NCBI RefSeq assembly: GCF_000341105.1
Contig: NZ_ANBB01000059.1
Location: 1-64,000, forward strand
Source: Nocardiopsis potens DSM 45234
GTDB lineage: Bacteria > Actinomycetota > Actinomycetes > Streptosporangiales > Streptosporangiaceae
Direction of reading: 5' to 3'
DNA: 64,000 nucleotides
Under the pieces are notes generated by a model that ran no database searches, had not been told where the DNA came from, and worked only from the letters and a program-made list of their open reading frames with translations. A program made the translations under genes and the position numbers. Every line of letters starts with the position of its first letter. Position 1 is the stretch's first letter. Positions 16,757 to 24,136 of this stretch are shown piece after piece.

Positions 16757-17257
16757 TCAGGCGTCCAGCACCTGCCCGGCGCGCTTCACCACGGGGGGCT
16801 CCACCGACCACGGGAAGTTGATCCAGGCGTCCGTGCGCTTCCACACGTACTCGCACTTCACCAGGGACTGCGGCTTCTCGTAGACGACCGCGCTGCGCAC
16901 CTCGGCGACGTGCTCCGCGCAGAAGTCGTGCACCAGTTTGAGCGTCTTGCCGGTGTCCGCGACGTCGTCGGCCACCAGCACCTTCTTCCGCCCCAGGTCC
17001 ACCGCGTTGGGCACCGGCGGAAGCATCACCGGCATGTCCAGCGTCTCCCCCACCCCGGTGTAGAACTCCACGTTCATCACGTGCAGGTTCTTCACGTCCA
17101 GCGCGTAGCCCAGCCCGCCGGCCACGAACAGGCCGCCCCGGGCGATGGACAGGATGATGTCGGGTTCATAGCCGTCGTCGGCGATGGCCTGCGCCAACTC
17201 GCGCATGGCCGTCCCGAACAGCTCGTAGGTCAGGTTCTCGCGGCCCTCGTCGCTCAC
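16757..17257 (-). CDS. Phosphoribosyltransferase
   Basis: 166 aa from GTG 17257 with GAGGGAG at good spacing. It is a type I PRTase: the PRPP-binding loop VLVADDVADTGKTL is intact, preceded by the strand DIILSIARGGLFVAGGL. The enzyme transfers phosphoribose from PRPP to a base, most likely a purine (xanthine/hypoxanthine-type), but the hood region that sets specificity does not match hpt or gpt closely enough to assign one. Monocistronic, between the ECF sigma gene and a divergent SgcJ-like gene. Confidence 0.88.
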   Translation of the reverse strand: MSDEGRENLTYELFGTAMRELAQAIADDGYEPDIILSIARGGLFVAGGLGYALDVKNLHVMNVEFYTGVGETLDMPVMLPPVPNAVDLGRKKVLVADDVADTGKTLKLVHDFCAEHVAEVRSAVVYEKPQSLVKCEYVWKRTDAWINFPWSVEPPVVKRAGQVLDA

Positions 17258-17388
17258 GGTCGCTCCCTCGGCGTCGCTCTCGGAGATGTTCGGCGGACCG
17301 GGGAGGTCTCCCCCAGCTCACAGCCCCTCCCCAGTATCGCGCCGAACGGGCGCCGCCCTGCGCCGCCCCGGGGCGCACCCGGGGGATT

Positions 17389-17410
17389 GACCTGAACCGC
17401 CGTTCAGGTC
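17389..17410. promoter_or_regulatory. TetR-type operator over the promoter of the SgcJ-like gene
   Basis: GACCTGAAC-CGCC-GTTCAGGTC, perfect 9-bp arms with a 4-bp spacer, 15 bp upstream of the start codon and overlapping a TTGACC -35-like hexamer at 17387. The shape is typical of TetR-family operators. No regulator gene is adjacent, so the repressor would act in trans. Confidence 0.6.
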
Positions 17411-17424
17411 GTACCGTCCTCGCC

Positions 17425-17847
17425 ATGACGAACACGAACTCCGCCCTGTCCGGCCGCGACCTCGACGAGGCGCGGATCCGCGAACTCGTCGCGCGCTCCC
17501 AGGAGGCGCAGACCGACCCCGGGGCCCTGCCCGCGCTGCACACCGACGGCGCCGTGGTCGTCAACATCGCGGGACGGCGCCTCTTCGGCCGCGAGGCCTT
17601 CGCCTCGGCCATGGCCGAGGCCCTCGCCTCCCCGCTCAAGGACGTCCGGACCACCCTGGAGGTGGAGGACATCAGGTTCGCGACCCCCGACACCGCCGTG
17701 GTGAGCCTGGTCAAGACGGTCCATGACGAGCGGCCCGAGGCCCGGGGCGCCTCCGGGTTCCCTGCCAAGGGCGCCATGAGCTACGTGCTCACCCGGGACG
17801 GCGGCGACTGGCGCATCGCCCTGGCCCAGACCACCCCGATCCGCTGA
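17425..17847 (+). CDS. SgcJ/EcaC-type SnoaL-like protein
   Basis: 140 aa from ATG 17425. It has the cone-shaped SnoaL/NTF2-like fold pattern of the SgcJ/EcaC group: an N-terminal helix (DLDEARIRELVARSQEAQT), HTDGAVVVNIAGRRLFGREAF, strands around VEDIRFATPDTAVVS and the closing DWRIALAQTTPIR. Such proteins are ligand-binding or small-molecule-modifying, often stand-alone and uncharacterised. The perfect TetR-like operator directly upstream suggests ligand-induced expression. Confidence 0.8.
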   Translation: MTNTNSALSGRDLDEARIRELVARSQEAQTDPGALPALHTDGAVVVNIAGRRLFGREAFASAMAEALASPLKDVRTTLEVEDIRFATPDTAVVSLVKTVHDERPEARGASGFPAKGAMSYVLTRDGGDWRIALAQTTPIR

Positions 17848-17878
17848 CCCGGGGGCGGAGCGGGCACCGGCTCCGCCC

Positions 17879-18235
17879 TCAGTCGAGCTGCTCGCAGACC
17901 GCGATCCGGAACCGGAGCGCCCCTCCGCGGAAGGGGGCGAGGAGACCGCCCTCCTCGATGAAGACCAGGCACGCGTCGTCGCTCTCCCGGAGCACGGTCC
18001 GCCCCTTCGGGCGGGAGCAGATCAAGGGCGTGTGGGTGCGGGCGAGCTCCAGCATCCGGGCGCGGGCCTCCTCCAGGTCGGCGTAGGCGCCCAGCAGGGC
18101 GGCCCCCTGGTAGAGACCGCCCTGGCCGGACCGCTCCGGTTCTTCGAGCACCAGCCGCCACCGGCCGAGCGGGCGGGCCGGCGGCCCCTCCACGTCCTCG
18201 ACGGTGACCTGCCACCACTTGGGACCGTCGCTCAC
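17879..18235 (-). CDS. Hypothetical protein
   Basis: 118 aa from GTG 18235, with GGGAGAGA upstream; the frame runs further upstream but only through tRNA and tadA sequence. The protein starts SDGPKWWQVTVEDVEG, has mixed alpha/beta content and a central helix (LEEARARMLELARTHTP), and contains three scattered cysteines. There are no membrane segments. I recognise no family. Convergent to the SgcJ-like gene and downstream of the tRNA-Ser(CGA) terminator, so separately transcribed. Confidence 0.6.
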   Translation of the reverse strand: MSDGPKWWQVTVEDVEGPPARPLGRWRLVLEEPERSGQGGLYQGAALLGAYADLEEARARMLELARTHTPLICSRPKGRTVLRESDDACLVFIEEGGLLAPFRGGALRFRIAVCEQLD

Positions 18236-18324
18236 GGCTCTCTCCCGTCGGATTCGGCTGACGAGCACACGGCCTCTGATGCCCCGTGCAGGCGCCGGGT
18301 TCGGGCGATCGGGGCCCGGGCACG

Positions 18325-18359
18325 GAAAAGGCCCGGGCTCACCAGTGTGAACCCGGGCC
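18325..18359 (-). terminator. Terminator of tRNA-Ser(CGA)
   Basis: On the minus strand GGCCCGGG (18359-18352) pairs with CCCGGGCC (18337-18330) across a 14-nt loop and is followed by TTTTCC, a true T-tract, just beyond the tRNA 3' end. Confidence 0.8.
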
Positions 18360-18364
18360 GGAAG

Positions 18365-18449
18365 CGGTGGAGGTGGGATTTGAACCCACGGAAGGTTGCC
18401 CTTCACTCGCTTTCGAGGCGAGCGCCATCGGCCACTAGGCGACTCCACC
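18365..18449 (-). tRNA. tRNA-Ser (CGA)
   Basis: 85 nt, no encoded CCA. The acceptor stem GGTGGAG pairs with CTCCACC; anticodon loop CTCGAAA gives anticodon CGA (UCG codons). It has a class II variable arm and the T-arm GTGGGTTCAAATCCCAC. It lies 10 nt beyond the tadA stop codon on the same strand, so it may be released from or transcribed with the tadA message. Confidence 0.97.
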
Positions 18450-18459
18450 GAGAGGAACT

Positions 18460-18972
18460 CTACCCGAAACGGCGGCCGGAGAAGAAATCGGTGAGCAGAT
18501 CCGCGCACCGCTCCCCCAGCCGCGGGGAGAGCAGGTCCGGGGGGACCACCTCGGGGCGGTGGTTCAGCCGGGGGTCGCGGACCAGGTCCCAGAGGGATCC
18601 GGCGGCGCCGGCCTTGGCGTCCCGGGCGCCGTAGGCGATCCGGTCGACCCGGGACAGCACCGCGGCGCCGGCGCACATCGTGCACGGCTCCAGGGTGACC
18701 ACCAGGGTGCAGCCGGCCAGCCGCCAGCCGCCCAGCCGCCGGGCGGCGGCGCGCAGCGCGAGGACCTCGGCGTGGGCCGTCGGGTCCCCGGCGGCCTCCC
18801 GCTCGTTGCGGCCGGCCCCGACCTCCCGCCCCGAGGCGTCCAGTACGACCGCGCCGACCGGCACGTCCCCGGTCCGCAGGGCCAGTTCGCCCTCCTCCAG
18901 GGCGCGCTCCAGCGCCGCGTCCAGCAGGGCGCGGTCCTGCAGCGGGCCGGTGCCCGCGCCGGTGCCGTCCAC
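18460..18972 (-). CDS. tadA: tRNA-specific adenosine deaminase
   Basis: 170 aa from GTG 18972. It converts A34 to inosine in tRNA-Arg(ACG). The zinc deaminase motifs are complete: HAE at His67-Glu69 and PCTMC with Cys97 and Cys100; GDVPVGAVV (35-43) is also typical. It follows two tadA-associated genes with short gaps (18 nt to the nearest), so the three likely form one operon. Confidence 0.95.
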   Translation of the reverse strand: MDGTGAGTGPLQDRALLDAALERALEEGELALRTGDVPVGAVVLDASGREVGAGRNEREAAGDPTAHAEVLALRAAARRLGGWRLAGCTLVVTLEPCTMCAGAAVLSRVDRIAYGARDAKAGAAGSLWDLVRDPRLNHRPEVVPPDLLSPRLGERCADLLTDFFSGRRFG

Positions 18973-18990
18973 GTCCCCCGTGCCCCTCCG

Positions 18991-19488
18991 TCAGATCCGC
19001 AGCGCGTCGAAGTGGTCGGCGAAGCCCGCCCGCTCCGCCAGCTCGGCGAGCACGTCCGCGGGCAGCGCCCCCTCGGCCGTGGTCAGCGCGAGCAGCTCCT
19101 CGGCCGGGGTGCCGAGGTCGGCGAGGAGCGCGCCGTCCCCGCCCGGCCGCGACCCGGGCTTCTGCCCGGTCCCCTCGACCTGCTCCGGAGCGGTGATCGT
19201 GCCGCTCTCCAGGAACAGCGCGGCGACCGGGTGGTCGTGCACCGAGCGGGTGTCGGAGAGGAACACCCGCGGCTCGGCGCGGTCGTCCACCCGGAGCACG
19301 CCGAACCACTCGTCGTCGGCCTCCAGGAAGAGGAGCATCGTGCCGTCCGCGGCGCCGGGGTCGACCGCGCCGGCCGCGTCGCGCACCGCGTCGGCCAGGT
19401 CGTCGATGGTCGCGGCGTCCGCCGCGTCCACCTCGGCCGCGCCCCAGCCCGCCGCGGCGGGGAAGAAGACCGCTGAGAAGGTCGACAC
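18991..19488 (-). CDS. tRNA adenosine deaminase-associated protein (copy 1, next to tadA)
   Basis: 165 aa from GTG 19488. It belongs to the actinobacterial family encoded directly before tadA and named only for that position. The pattern is an N-terminal strand STFSAVFF, a helix (ATIDDLADAVRDA), MLLFLEADDEWFGVLRVDD and VFLSDTRSVHDHPVAALFL, then a helical C-terminus (LADLGTPAEELLAL...VLAELAERAGF). The molecular function is unknown; a role in TadA folding, stability or regulation is only guessed from linkage. A related second copy lies just upstream. Confidence 0.85.
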   Translation of the reverse strand: MSTFSAVFFPAAAGWGAAEVDAADAATIDDLADAVRDAAGAVDPGAADGTMLLFLEADDEWFGVLRVDDRAEPRVFLSDTRSVHDHPVAALFLESGTITAPEQVEGTGQKPGSRPGGDGALLADLGTPAEELLALTTAEGALPADVLAELAERAGFADHFDALRI

Positions 19489-19548
19489 CGCGTGCTCCCG
19501 TCCTCTCTCCTCCCGGGGACCCGCCCCGGCGGCGGGCCGTGGGATCCC

Positions 19549-20058
19549 CTACCCCATGCTGTCCAGGGCACGCTGGAACGCCTGCTGGAATCCGAGCCGC
19601 TCGGAGACGCTGGCCAGCACCTCGTCCGGGTACAGGTCGAGATCGCCGGCGAGGGCGCCCAGCTCCATCTCCTCCAGCCCCAGGTCGGCGAGGATGGACA
19701 GGTCCCCCGCGGGGAGCACCTGGTCCAGGTCCTCGTCGTCGGGGAGGTCGATGTCCAGGTAGTCCAGCACCTCGCGGGCCACCTGCCAGTCCACCGAGGC
19801 GGTCACGTCGGAGAGGAAGACGCTGACGTTGTCCAGGCCGTACATCCGGACGATGATGAAGAAGTCGTCGCCGACCGAGACCAGCCCGATGGCCCCGCTG
19901 ATACTGGGCTGCTGCCGGAGCGCGTGCAGCAGGCCCTTGAAATCCCTGGTGAGGACCTCGGGGAGCAGATAGACGTCCCAGAGATCGTCCTCACGGTAGG
20001 CGACGGCCGCGAAGTCGCCTTCGCCGGGCAGGTCGTCGCTCTGGTCGAGTTCCGTCAT
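19549..20058 (-). CDS. tRNA adenosine deaminase-associated protein (copy 2)
   Basis: 169 aa from ATG 20058 (GTG 20064 also possible). It is a paralogue of the neighbouring gene with the same order of elements: FAAVAYREDDLWDVYLLPE, FFIIVRMYGLDNVSVFLSD, VDWQVAREVLDYLDIDLPDDED, and a C-terminal SILADLGLEEMELGAL...VSERLGFQQAF segment. It is strongly acidic. It lies 60 nt upstream of copy 1, so both and tadA can share a transcript starting in the 275-bp region shared with upp. Two copies in a row suggest a heteromer or divergence after duplication. Confidence 0.8.
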   Translation of the reverse strand: MTELDQSDDLPGEGDFAAVAYREDDLWDVYLLPEVLTRDFKGLLHALRQQPSISGAIGLVSVGDDFFIIVRMYGLDNVSVFLSDVTASVDWQVAREVLDYLDIDLPDDEDLDQVLPAGDLSILADLGLEEMELGALAGDLDLYPDEVLASVSERLGFQQAFQRALDSMG

Positions 20059-20333
20059 CGCCACCCCATCAGGCCGGTCATGATCGGGACAGAATCGCAG
20101 ATCCGTCCCGGCTGCGTCATCGTAGCCGTCAAGCCCCGCCACGCCCGTTCCTCCCCTCACGGTTCCGCCGCCGTCCGCGTGCACGCCTCCATTAGATCGG
20201 ACATCCCGCCCTCCTGCGCACCAGACGGCGAACCCGGTACGGCCCGGATTTCCGGACGCACCGGGGGCGCGGCGCGCACCGTTAGAATCGGACGCCGAAT
20301 CCCGCACGTTTCGCCAGCTCACCGGAGTGTTCA

Positions 20334-20987
20334 ATGGAGACCCTGGTCGTCGACCACCCGCTGGTCGCGCATAAGCTCACCACCCTGCGCGACCGGCGCA
20401 CCGACTCCCCCACCTTCCGGCGGCTCACCGATGAGCTGGTCACCCTGCTCACCTACGAGGCCACCCGGGACGTGCGGGTCTCCCAGGTGACCGTGGACAC
20501 CCCGCTGCAGCCCGCCCCCGGCGTCCAGCTGACCCGGCCGACCCCGCTGGTGGTGCCGATCCTCCGGGCCGGCCTGGGCATGCTCGACGGGATGACCCGG
20601 CTGCTGCCCACCGCCGAGGTCGGCTTCCTCGGCATGGCCCGGGACGAGGAGACGCTGCAGCCCGCCACCTACGCCGACCGGCTCCCCCAGGACCTCTCCG
20701 GGCGCCAGTGCTACGTGCTCGACCCGATGCTGGCCACCGGCGGGACCCTGGCCGCCGCCCTGAAACTGCTGGTCGACCGGGGTGCCGACCACGTCACGGC
20801 GATCTGCCTGCTGGCCGCGCCCGAGGGGTTGCGCGCGGTGGAGCAGCGGCTGACCGAAACCCTCGGCGAGGGGCACGGCGCGACCCTGCGGGTGGTCACC
20901 GCCGCCGTGGACGAGCAGCTCAACGAGCACGGGTTCATCGTCCCCGGCCTGGGCGACGCCGGGGACCGGCTCTACGGGAACTTCTGA
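20334..20987 (+). CDS. upp: Uracil phosphoribosyltransferase
   Basis: 217 aa from ATG 20334 with GGAG 8 nt upstream. It salvages uracil to UMP using PRPP. The PRPP loop DPMLATGGT and the uracil-binding C-terminal stretch [18 protein letters not shown] are intact, and length equals the family norm. A -10-like TAGAAT lies at 20283-20288. Transcription ends at the canonical terminator at 21006. Confidence 0.97.
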   Translation: METLVVDHPLVAHKLTTLRDRRTDSPTFRRLTDELVTLLTYEATRDVRVSQVTVDTPLQPAPGVQLTRPTPLVVPILRAGLGMLDGMTRLLPTAEVGFLGMARDEETLQPATYADRLPQDLSGRQCYVLDPMLATGGTLAAALKLLVDRGADHVTAICLLAAPEGLRAVEQRLTETLGEGHGATLRVVTAAVDEQLNEHGFIVPGLGDAGDRLYGNF

Positions 20988-21005
20988 CCTGCGCCTCCGC
21001 CCCCC

Positions 21006-21040
21006 ATGCGTCCGTCCCGACACGGGATGGACGCATTTTT
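21006..21040 (+). terminator. Rho-independent terminator of upp
   Basis: ATGCGTCC (21006-21013) plus TCCCG pair with CGGGA plus GGACGCAT (21029-21036); a five-T tract 21036-21040 follows. It is one of the few classical terminators in the window. Confidence 0.9.
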
Positions 21041-21331
21041 GTATATGTGTCGACTTCAGTGAATGAACGTCCGAAAACAGGGCAGAAGGCCACTGATCGA
21101 CGGGTTCGCCCCTGGCGGCCGCCGACACGACCGGACGCGGTGGGATTTTGATCAGCCGAATTGATTCTGATACGAAGATGTGACACTTCGGAGCGATCAT
21201 GGTCCCGGCCCCGAACCATCGATCATGCCCATCCGAATTTCCGCACCCGCCCGGGAGTCTCCCGCCCCGGACCGCGAAAGCGGAGATCACCGCGGAGCGC
21301 ACCCGCCCACCCCTGCCCGCCGAGGAGTGAG
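21041..21331. other. Gene-free, A/T-richer stretch
   Basis: No convincing gene on either strand. The region has lower GC than its neighbours and an imperfect ATCAG...CTGAT inverted repeat near 21151-21171. It ends in the ribosome site GAGGAG before ATG 21332 and presumably holds that gene's promoter; no clear -35/-10 pair was identified. Confidence 0.4.
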
Positions 21332-21556
21332 ATGCCCGAGCAGACCGAAACCGCGCCCCTCGACCTCGACCCCCTTGCCGACCGGCTCGGCACCGAGTTC
21401 GCCGGCGTGCACGACGGCGCCACCGTCCGCAGATGCCTGGGCGCGGCCCTCCAGGGAGCCCTGGAGGTGACCGGCCGAGCCGCCCCCGACCTGGTGGAGC
21501 GGATCGCCCGCCAGCACCTGCGGGTCCTGGAGATGGCCCTGGCCGAGCGCGGCTGA
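21332..21556 (+). CDS. Small three-helix-bundle protein
   Basis: 74 aa from ATG 21332 with GAGGAG 4 nt upstream. An acidic N-terminus is followed by three predicted helices (DPLADRLGTEFAG, ATVRRCLGAALQGALEV, APDLVERIARQHLRVLEMALAE). The pattern resembles the actinobacterial three-helix-bundle dimerisation domain often found as a short protein or as the N-terminus of phosphatase-like proteins. Function unknown. It may be cotranscribed with the genes that follow, although 163 bp separate it from the next one. Confidence 0.65.
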   Translation: MPEQTETAPLDLDPLADRLGTEFAGVHDGATVRRCLGAALQGALEVTGRAAPDLVERIARQHLRVLEMALAERG

Positions 21557-21719
21557 CCCCGCACCCGCTCCCGCCCCGCCGGCACCGGGAGTGACAAGGG
21601 ACACACCGGAAAACCGGGGACGCCACGCCGAAGACGGGCATCCGGCTTTACGGGCTCGAGCGACGGTGTAACAATCAGCTTGGGTCGGTGGGTCAGCTTG
21701 CTTTGTTGGGGAGTCGGCT

Positions 21720-21884
21720 ATGGCGAAGTTGAAAAAATGGCTGGGGTACGCCCTCATCGCCTTCGTTGCCTTTTATCTGCTCACTCAGCCTGAAAGCGCG
21801 GCGGGAGTCATCCACACCGGCCTCGGCGGGCTCATGTCCGCGGCCGAGTCGCTGTCGCGCTTCGTGAACGCGCTCGGCGCATAG
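21720..21884 (+). CDS. Small single-pass membrane protein
   Basis: 54 aa, shorter than the usual gene-caller cut-off. ATG 21720 has GGGGAG 6 nt upstream. The sequence begins with a basic MAKLKKW, then one transmembrane helix (residues ~8-22, LGYALIAFVAFYLL) and an amphipathic tail (LMSAAESLSRFVNAL). Codon use is normal and the stop is followed after 14 nt by the PH-domain membrane protein, so the two are very probably an operon. No family name is known to me; a small accessory subunit of its neighbour is plausible. Confidence 0.7.
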   Translation: MAKLKKWLGYALIAFVAFYLLTQPESAAGVIHTGLGGLMSAAESLSRFVNALGA

Positions 21885-21898
21885 GGGTCCCTGCGGCC

Positions 21899-22414
21899 AT
21901 GAAGCTCGTAGCATCGTCCAACCGGGCTCCCGCATCCGTCAACCGCTACCTTCTCCCGCACGAGCAGGACGTCGTCACCATCCGCCGGCACCCCGCGGTG
22001 CTGATGGGCCCGGTGGCGCTCGTGCTCGGCGCGCTGATCGTCGCGGGCATCCTGAGCAACACCGCCCTGGCCGCCACTCCGGCGGCGCTCGCCGTCATCT
22101 GGTGGGTGTGGCTGCTCGTGCTGGTGTGGTTCGTCTGGAAGGTCGCGGAGTGGTCGGTGGACTACTTCGTCATCACCTCGGCGCGGCTTCTGCTCACCAC
22201 GGGGCTGATCACCCGGCAGGTGAACATGATGCCGCTGGGCAAGGTGACCGACATGCGCTTCGAGCGGACGATCCTCGGCCGCTTCCTCGGCTACGGAACC
22301 TTCGTCATGGAGTCCGCCGGCCAGGACCAGGCACTGAGCAGGATCAATTTCGTGCCCTACCCCGAGCAGCTCTACCTTGAGGTCGTCGGCCTGATCTTCC
22401 CCGACAAGGGGTGA
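21899..22414 (+). CDS. PH domain-containing (bPH2/YdbS-like) membrane protein
   Basis: 171 aa from ATG 21899. Two adjacent membrane helices (~35-55 and ~62-82) are followed by a bacterial PH domain of the bPH2 type: DYFVITSARLLLTTGLITRQVNMMPLGKVTDMRFERTILGR read in short pieces, with the conserved GYGTFVMESAG and INFVPYPEQ. These proteins sit in the cytoplasmic membrane; their ligand is unknown. It directly follows the 54-aa membrane protein, and a hairpin ends the transcript 22 nt after the stop. Confidence 0.88.
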   Translation: MKLVASSNRAPASVNRYLLPHEQDVVTIRRHPAVLMGPVALVLGALIVAGILSNTALAATPAALAVIWWVWLLVLVWFVWKVAEWSVDYFVITSARLLLTTGLITRQVNMMPLGKVTDMRFERTILGRFLGYGTFVMESAGQDQALSRINFVPYPEQLYLEVVGLIFPDKG

Positions 22415-22436
22415 CCACCAGGCCGTCCCCGGCCCG

Positions 22437-22468
22437 AGCGCCCGCCCACCGGCGGGCGCTTCTTCTTT
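22437..22468 (+). terminator. Terminator after the PH-domain gene
   Basis: AGCGCCCGCC and GGCGGGCGCT, perfect 10-nt arms around CACC, followed by TCTTCTTT. Confidence 0.88.
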
Positions 22469-22506
22469 GCCCGCCCGGTCCGCCCGGATCCGCCCCGGAC
22501 CACCGG

Positions 22507-22551
22507 GTTCACCCGCTCCACCCCCATTTGTTCACCTTCTGTTCACTTTCG
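22507..22551 (+). promoter_or_regulatory. PHO box (PhoP direct repeats)
   Basis: GTTCACCTTCT (22530-22540) and GTTCACTTTCG (22541-22551) are two adjacent 11-nt direct repeats with the GTTCACC core of actinobacterial PhoP sites; a third unit GTTCACCCGCT lies at 22507-22517. PhoP would respond to phosphate limitation. It is upstream of the 77-aa gene and near the convergent EEP hydrolase. Confidence 0.65.
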
Positions 22552-22627
22552 GCGGCCGCTCCACCCCCGGGGCCGCCCGCTCACCCTGCCCACGGGCGTC
22601 TCCGCGGACGAAACCCGGGAATCCAAA

Positions 22628-22656
22628 TTGACTCTTAGGTGAACGACGGGTTAACG
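22628..22656 (+). promoter_or_regulatory. Promoter overlapped by a second, reversed PHO-box pair
   Basis: TTGACT (22628-22633) and TTAACG (22651-22656) form a -35/-10 pair with exact 17-bp spacing, ending 36 bp before ATG 22692. The spacer and -10 contain, on the minus strand, GTTAACCCGTC and GTTCACCTAAG, again 11-nt-spaced PHO-like units (22655-22634). A bound PhoP dimer here should block or modulate the promoter. Confidence 0.6.
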
Positions 22657-22691
22657 TGGTCCATCTGAAAGCTGAAGCAGGGGGTGAAGCC

Positions 22692-22925
22692 ATGGCTCGC
22701 AAGCCGCCGACCCTGGCGACTCAGACCGGTCGCCCCGCGGTCCGCCGCCGGACGCGGAGCACCGTCGTCCGCCGCGCACCCGGCCTCTCCCGCCGGACCG
22801 GCGAGGGTCTTCCCGCGCCCCGCCCGGCCGCCGAGGAGGACACCGCCCCGAAGCGCCCGACCCTGACCTGGGTCCTGGCCACCGGCCCCGACGGCCGCAC
22901 CCGGCCCGAGGCCCACTGGGTCTGA
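22692..22925 (+). CDS. Small basic hypothetical protein
   Basis: 77 aa from ATG 22692, with GGGGGTGA upstream. The N-terminal half is very Arg-rich (RPAVRRRTRSTVVRR), the C-terminus hydrophobic and ordered (LTWVLATGPDGRTRPEAHWV). There is no signal peptide or membrane helix and no family I recognise. It has its own promoter, overlapped by PHO boxes, and a strong terminator directly after, so it is a deliberate single-gene unit. A nucleic-acid-binding role is suggested only by charge. Confidence 0.6.
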   Translation: MARKPPTLATQTGRPAVRRRTRSTVVRRAPGLSRRTGEGLPAPRPAAEEDTAPKRPTLTWVLATGPDGRTRPEAHWV

Positions 22926-22948
22926 GCCGGACGAGGCGACGAGAGCAC

Positions 22949-22980
22949 CGAGGGGGCGCCGCACACGCGGCGCCCCCTCG
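22949..22980. terminator. Bidirectional terminator
   Basis: CGAGGGGGCGCCGC (22949-22962) and its exact complement (22967-22980) around ACAC, between the convergent 77-aa gene and EEP gene. Confidence 0.85.
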
Positions 22981-23004
22981 TCCATGCCCGGGTCCGGCCG
23001 CCGG

Positions 23005-24006
23005 TCAGGCCGCCGGGAGCACCAGGTCCGCCACGACCGCGCGGTGCGCACCGCCCGCACCGCCGTCCGCCTCGAACCCGGCGATCCCGATCCGCTCGTC
23101 CGCCAGCACGTGGTCCAGCGCGATCCGCGGGACCGGCCGGTGCGCCGGCCAGGTCCCGGCCAGGCCCGAACCGGTCGCGTCGGCCGCGTCCACGTACCCC
23201 TTCTCCAGGACCGCGCGGAACTCCGCGTGGTCCGGCGTCGCGTTGAAATCACCCGCCAGCACCCGCAGGACGTCGTCCTCCGGGGCCGGAAGCGCCCGCA
23301 GCCCGGCCCGCCACCGGTCGATCGTGGAGCGGCGCGGTGAGAACGGGTGCACCGAGACCACCTCCACCGGCGGCGCCCCGCCGATCTCCACCGAGGCGCC
23401 GGGCATCGCCAGAGAGCCGATCTCCCGGCCCACGTCGCCCGCGTCCCGCACCGGGTGCGCGGCGTAGACCGCCCCGCCGGCGGCCGCCTCGGCCGCCCGG
23501 ACCACCCCGTGCGGGAGCCGCTCCTCCAGCCCCGCCTCCCGCAGCCCGCCGGCGAGCTCCGGCGTCACCTCCTGGAGCGCAAGCACGTCGGGCCGGTGCC
23601 GGTCCACCAGGTCCACGATCCGCTCCGGATCCACGTGCCCGAAATGGGCGTTGAGCGCGACGACCCGGACCCGGGGCCCGTCCGGCCCGGCCGCACCGCC
23701 CTCCGGCAGCGCCCGGTCGGCCATCGGAGCCGCCAGCGCCAGACCGGTCAGCCCGGCGCAGAGCGCCGCCCCCCGGCGCCGCAGCAGCAGGGCCGCGGCC
23801 GCCGCCAGGACCAGGACCGGGACCAGGTACGGCAGTACCGCCATCGCCCACACCAGTACGAACCCGCGGTCGAGGCCGACCGACCGCACCACCGCGAGCA
23901 GCGCCGCGGGGCCGATCACCGCCGCGAGCAGCACGGCGCACACCGGACCGCCCCGGGGCGCCCTGCGCCCGGCCGCGTCCGTCTCCGCTCTCTTCGCGAA
24001 CTCCAT
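23005..24006 (-). CDS. Membrane-anchored endonuclease/exonuclease/phosphatase family protein
   Basis: 333 aa from ATG 24006, selected because AGGAG lies 6 nt upstream (an ATG at 24036 is also in frame). Three hydrophobic segments in residues ~20-100 anchor it; the EEP catalytic domain follows, with VRVVALNAHFG, the metal-binding Glu in ALQEVTPE, VVSVHPFSP, AGDFNATPDH and a C-terminal LDHVL. All key acidic and His residues are present. It probably faces outside and hydrolyses phosphodiesters or phosphomonoesters. Phosphate scavenging would fit the PHO boxes nearby, but those boxes are not on its own promoter side. Confidence 0.87.
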   Translation of the reverse strand: MEFAKRAETDAAGRRAPRGGPVCAVLLAAVIGPAALLAVVRSVGLDRGFVLVWAMAVLPYLVPVLVLAAAAALLLRRRGAALCAGLTGLALAAPMADRALPEGGAAGPDGPRVRVVALNAHFGHVDPERIVDLVDRHRPDVLALQEVTPELAGGLREAGLEERLPHGVVRAAEAAAGGAVYAAHPVRDAGDVGREIGSLAMPGASVEIGGAPPVEVVSVHPFSPRRSTIDRWRAGLRALPAPEDDVLRVLAGDFNATPDHAEFRAVLEKGYVDAADATGSGLAGTWPAHRPVPRIALDHVLADERIGIAGFEADGGAGGAHRAVVADLVLPAA

Positions 24007-24136
24007 CAAGGCTCCTCTGCGCTCCATCGGCCGCACTCCCCGACATGACGGCGGGGCCCGGACTCCGGTTCCCGGTTCCGGACCGCCCTCGGCGGCGCAC
24101 CGGCCGGATTCCCGGCGCCCGCCGGGCCGCCCGGCC

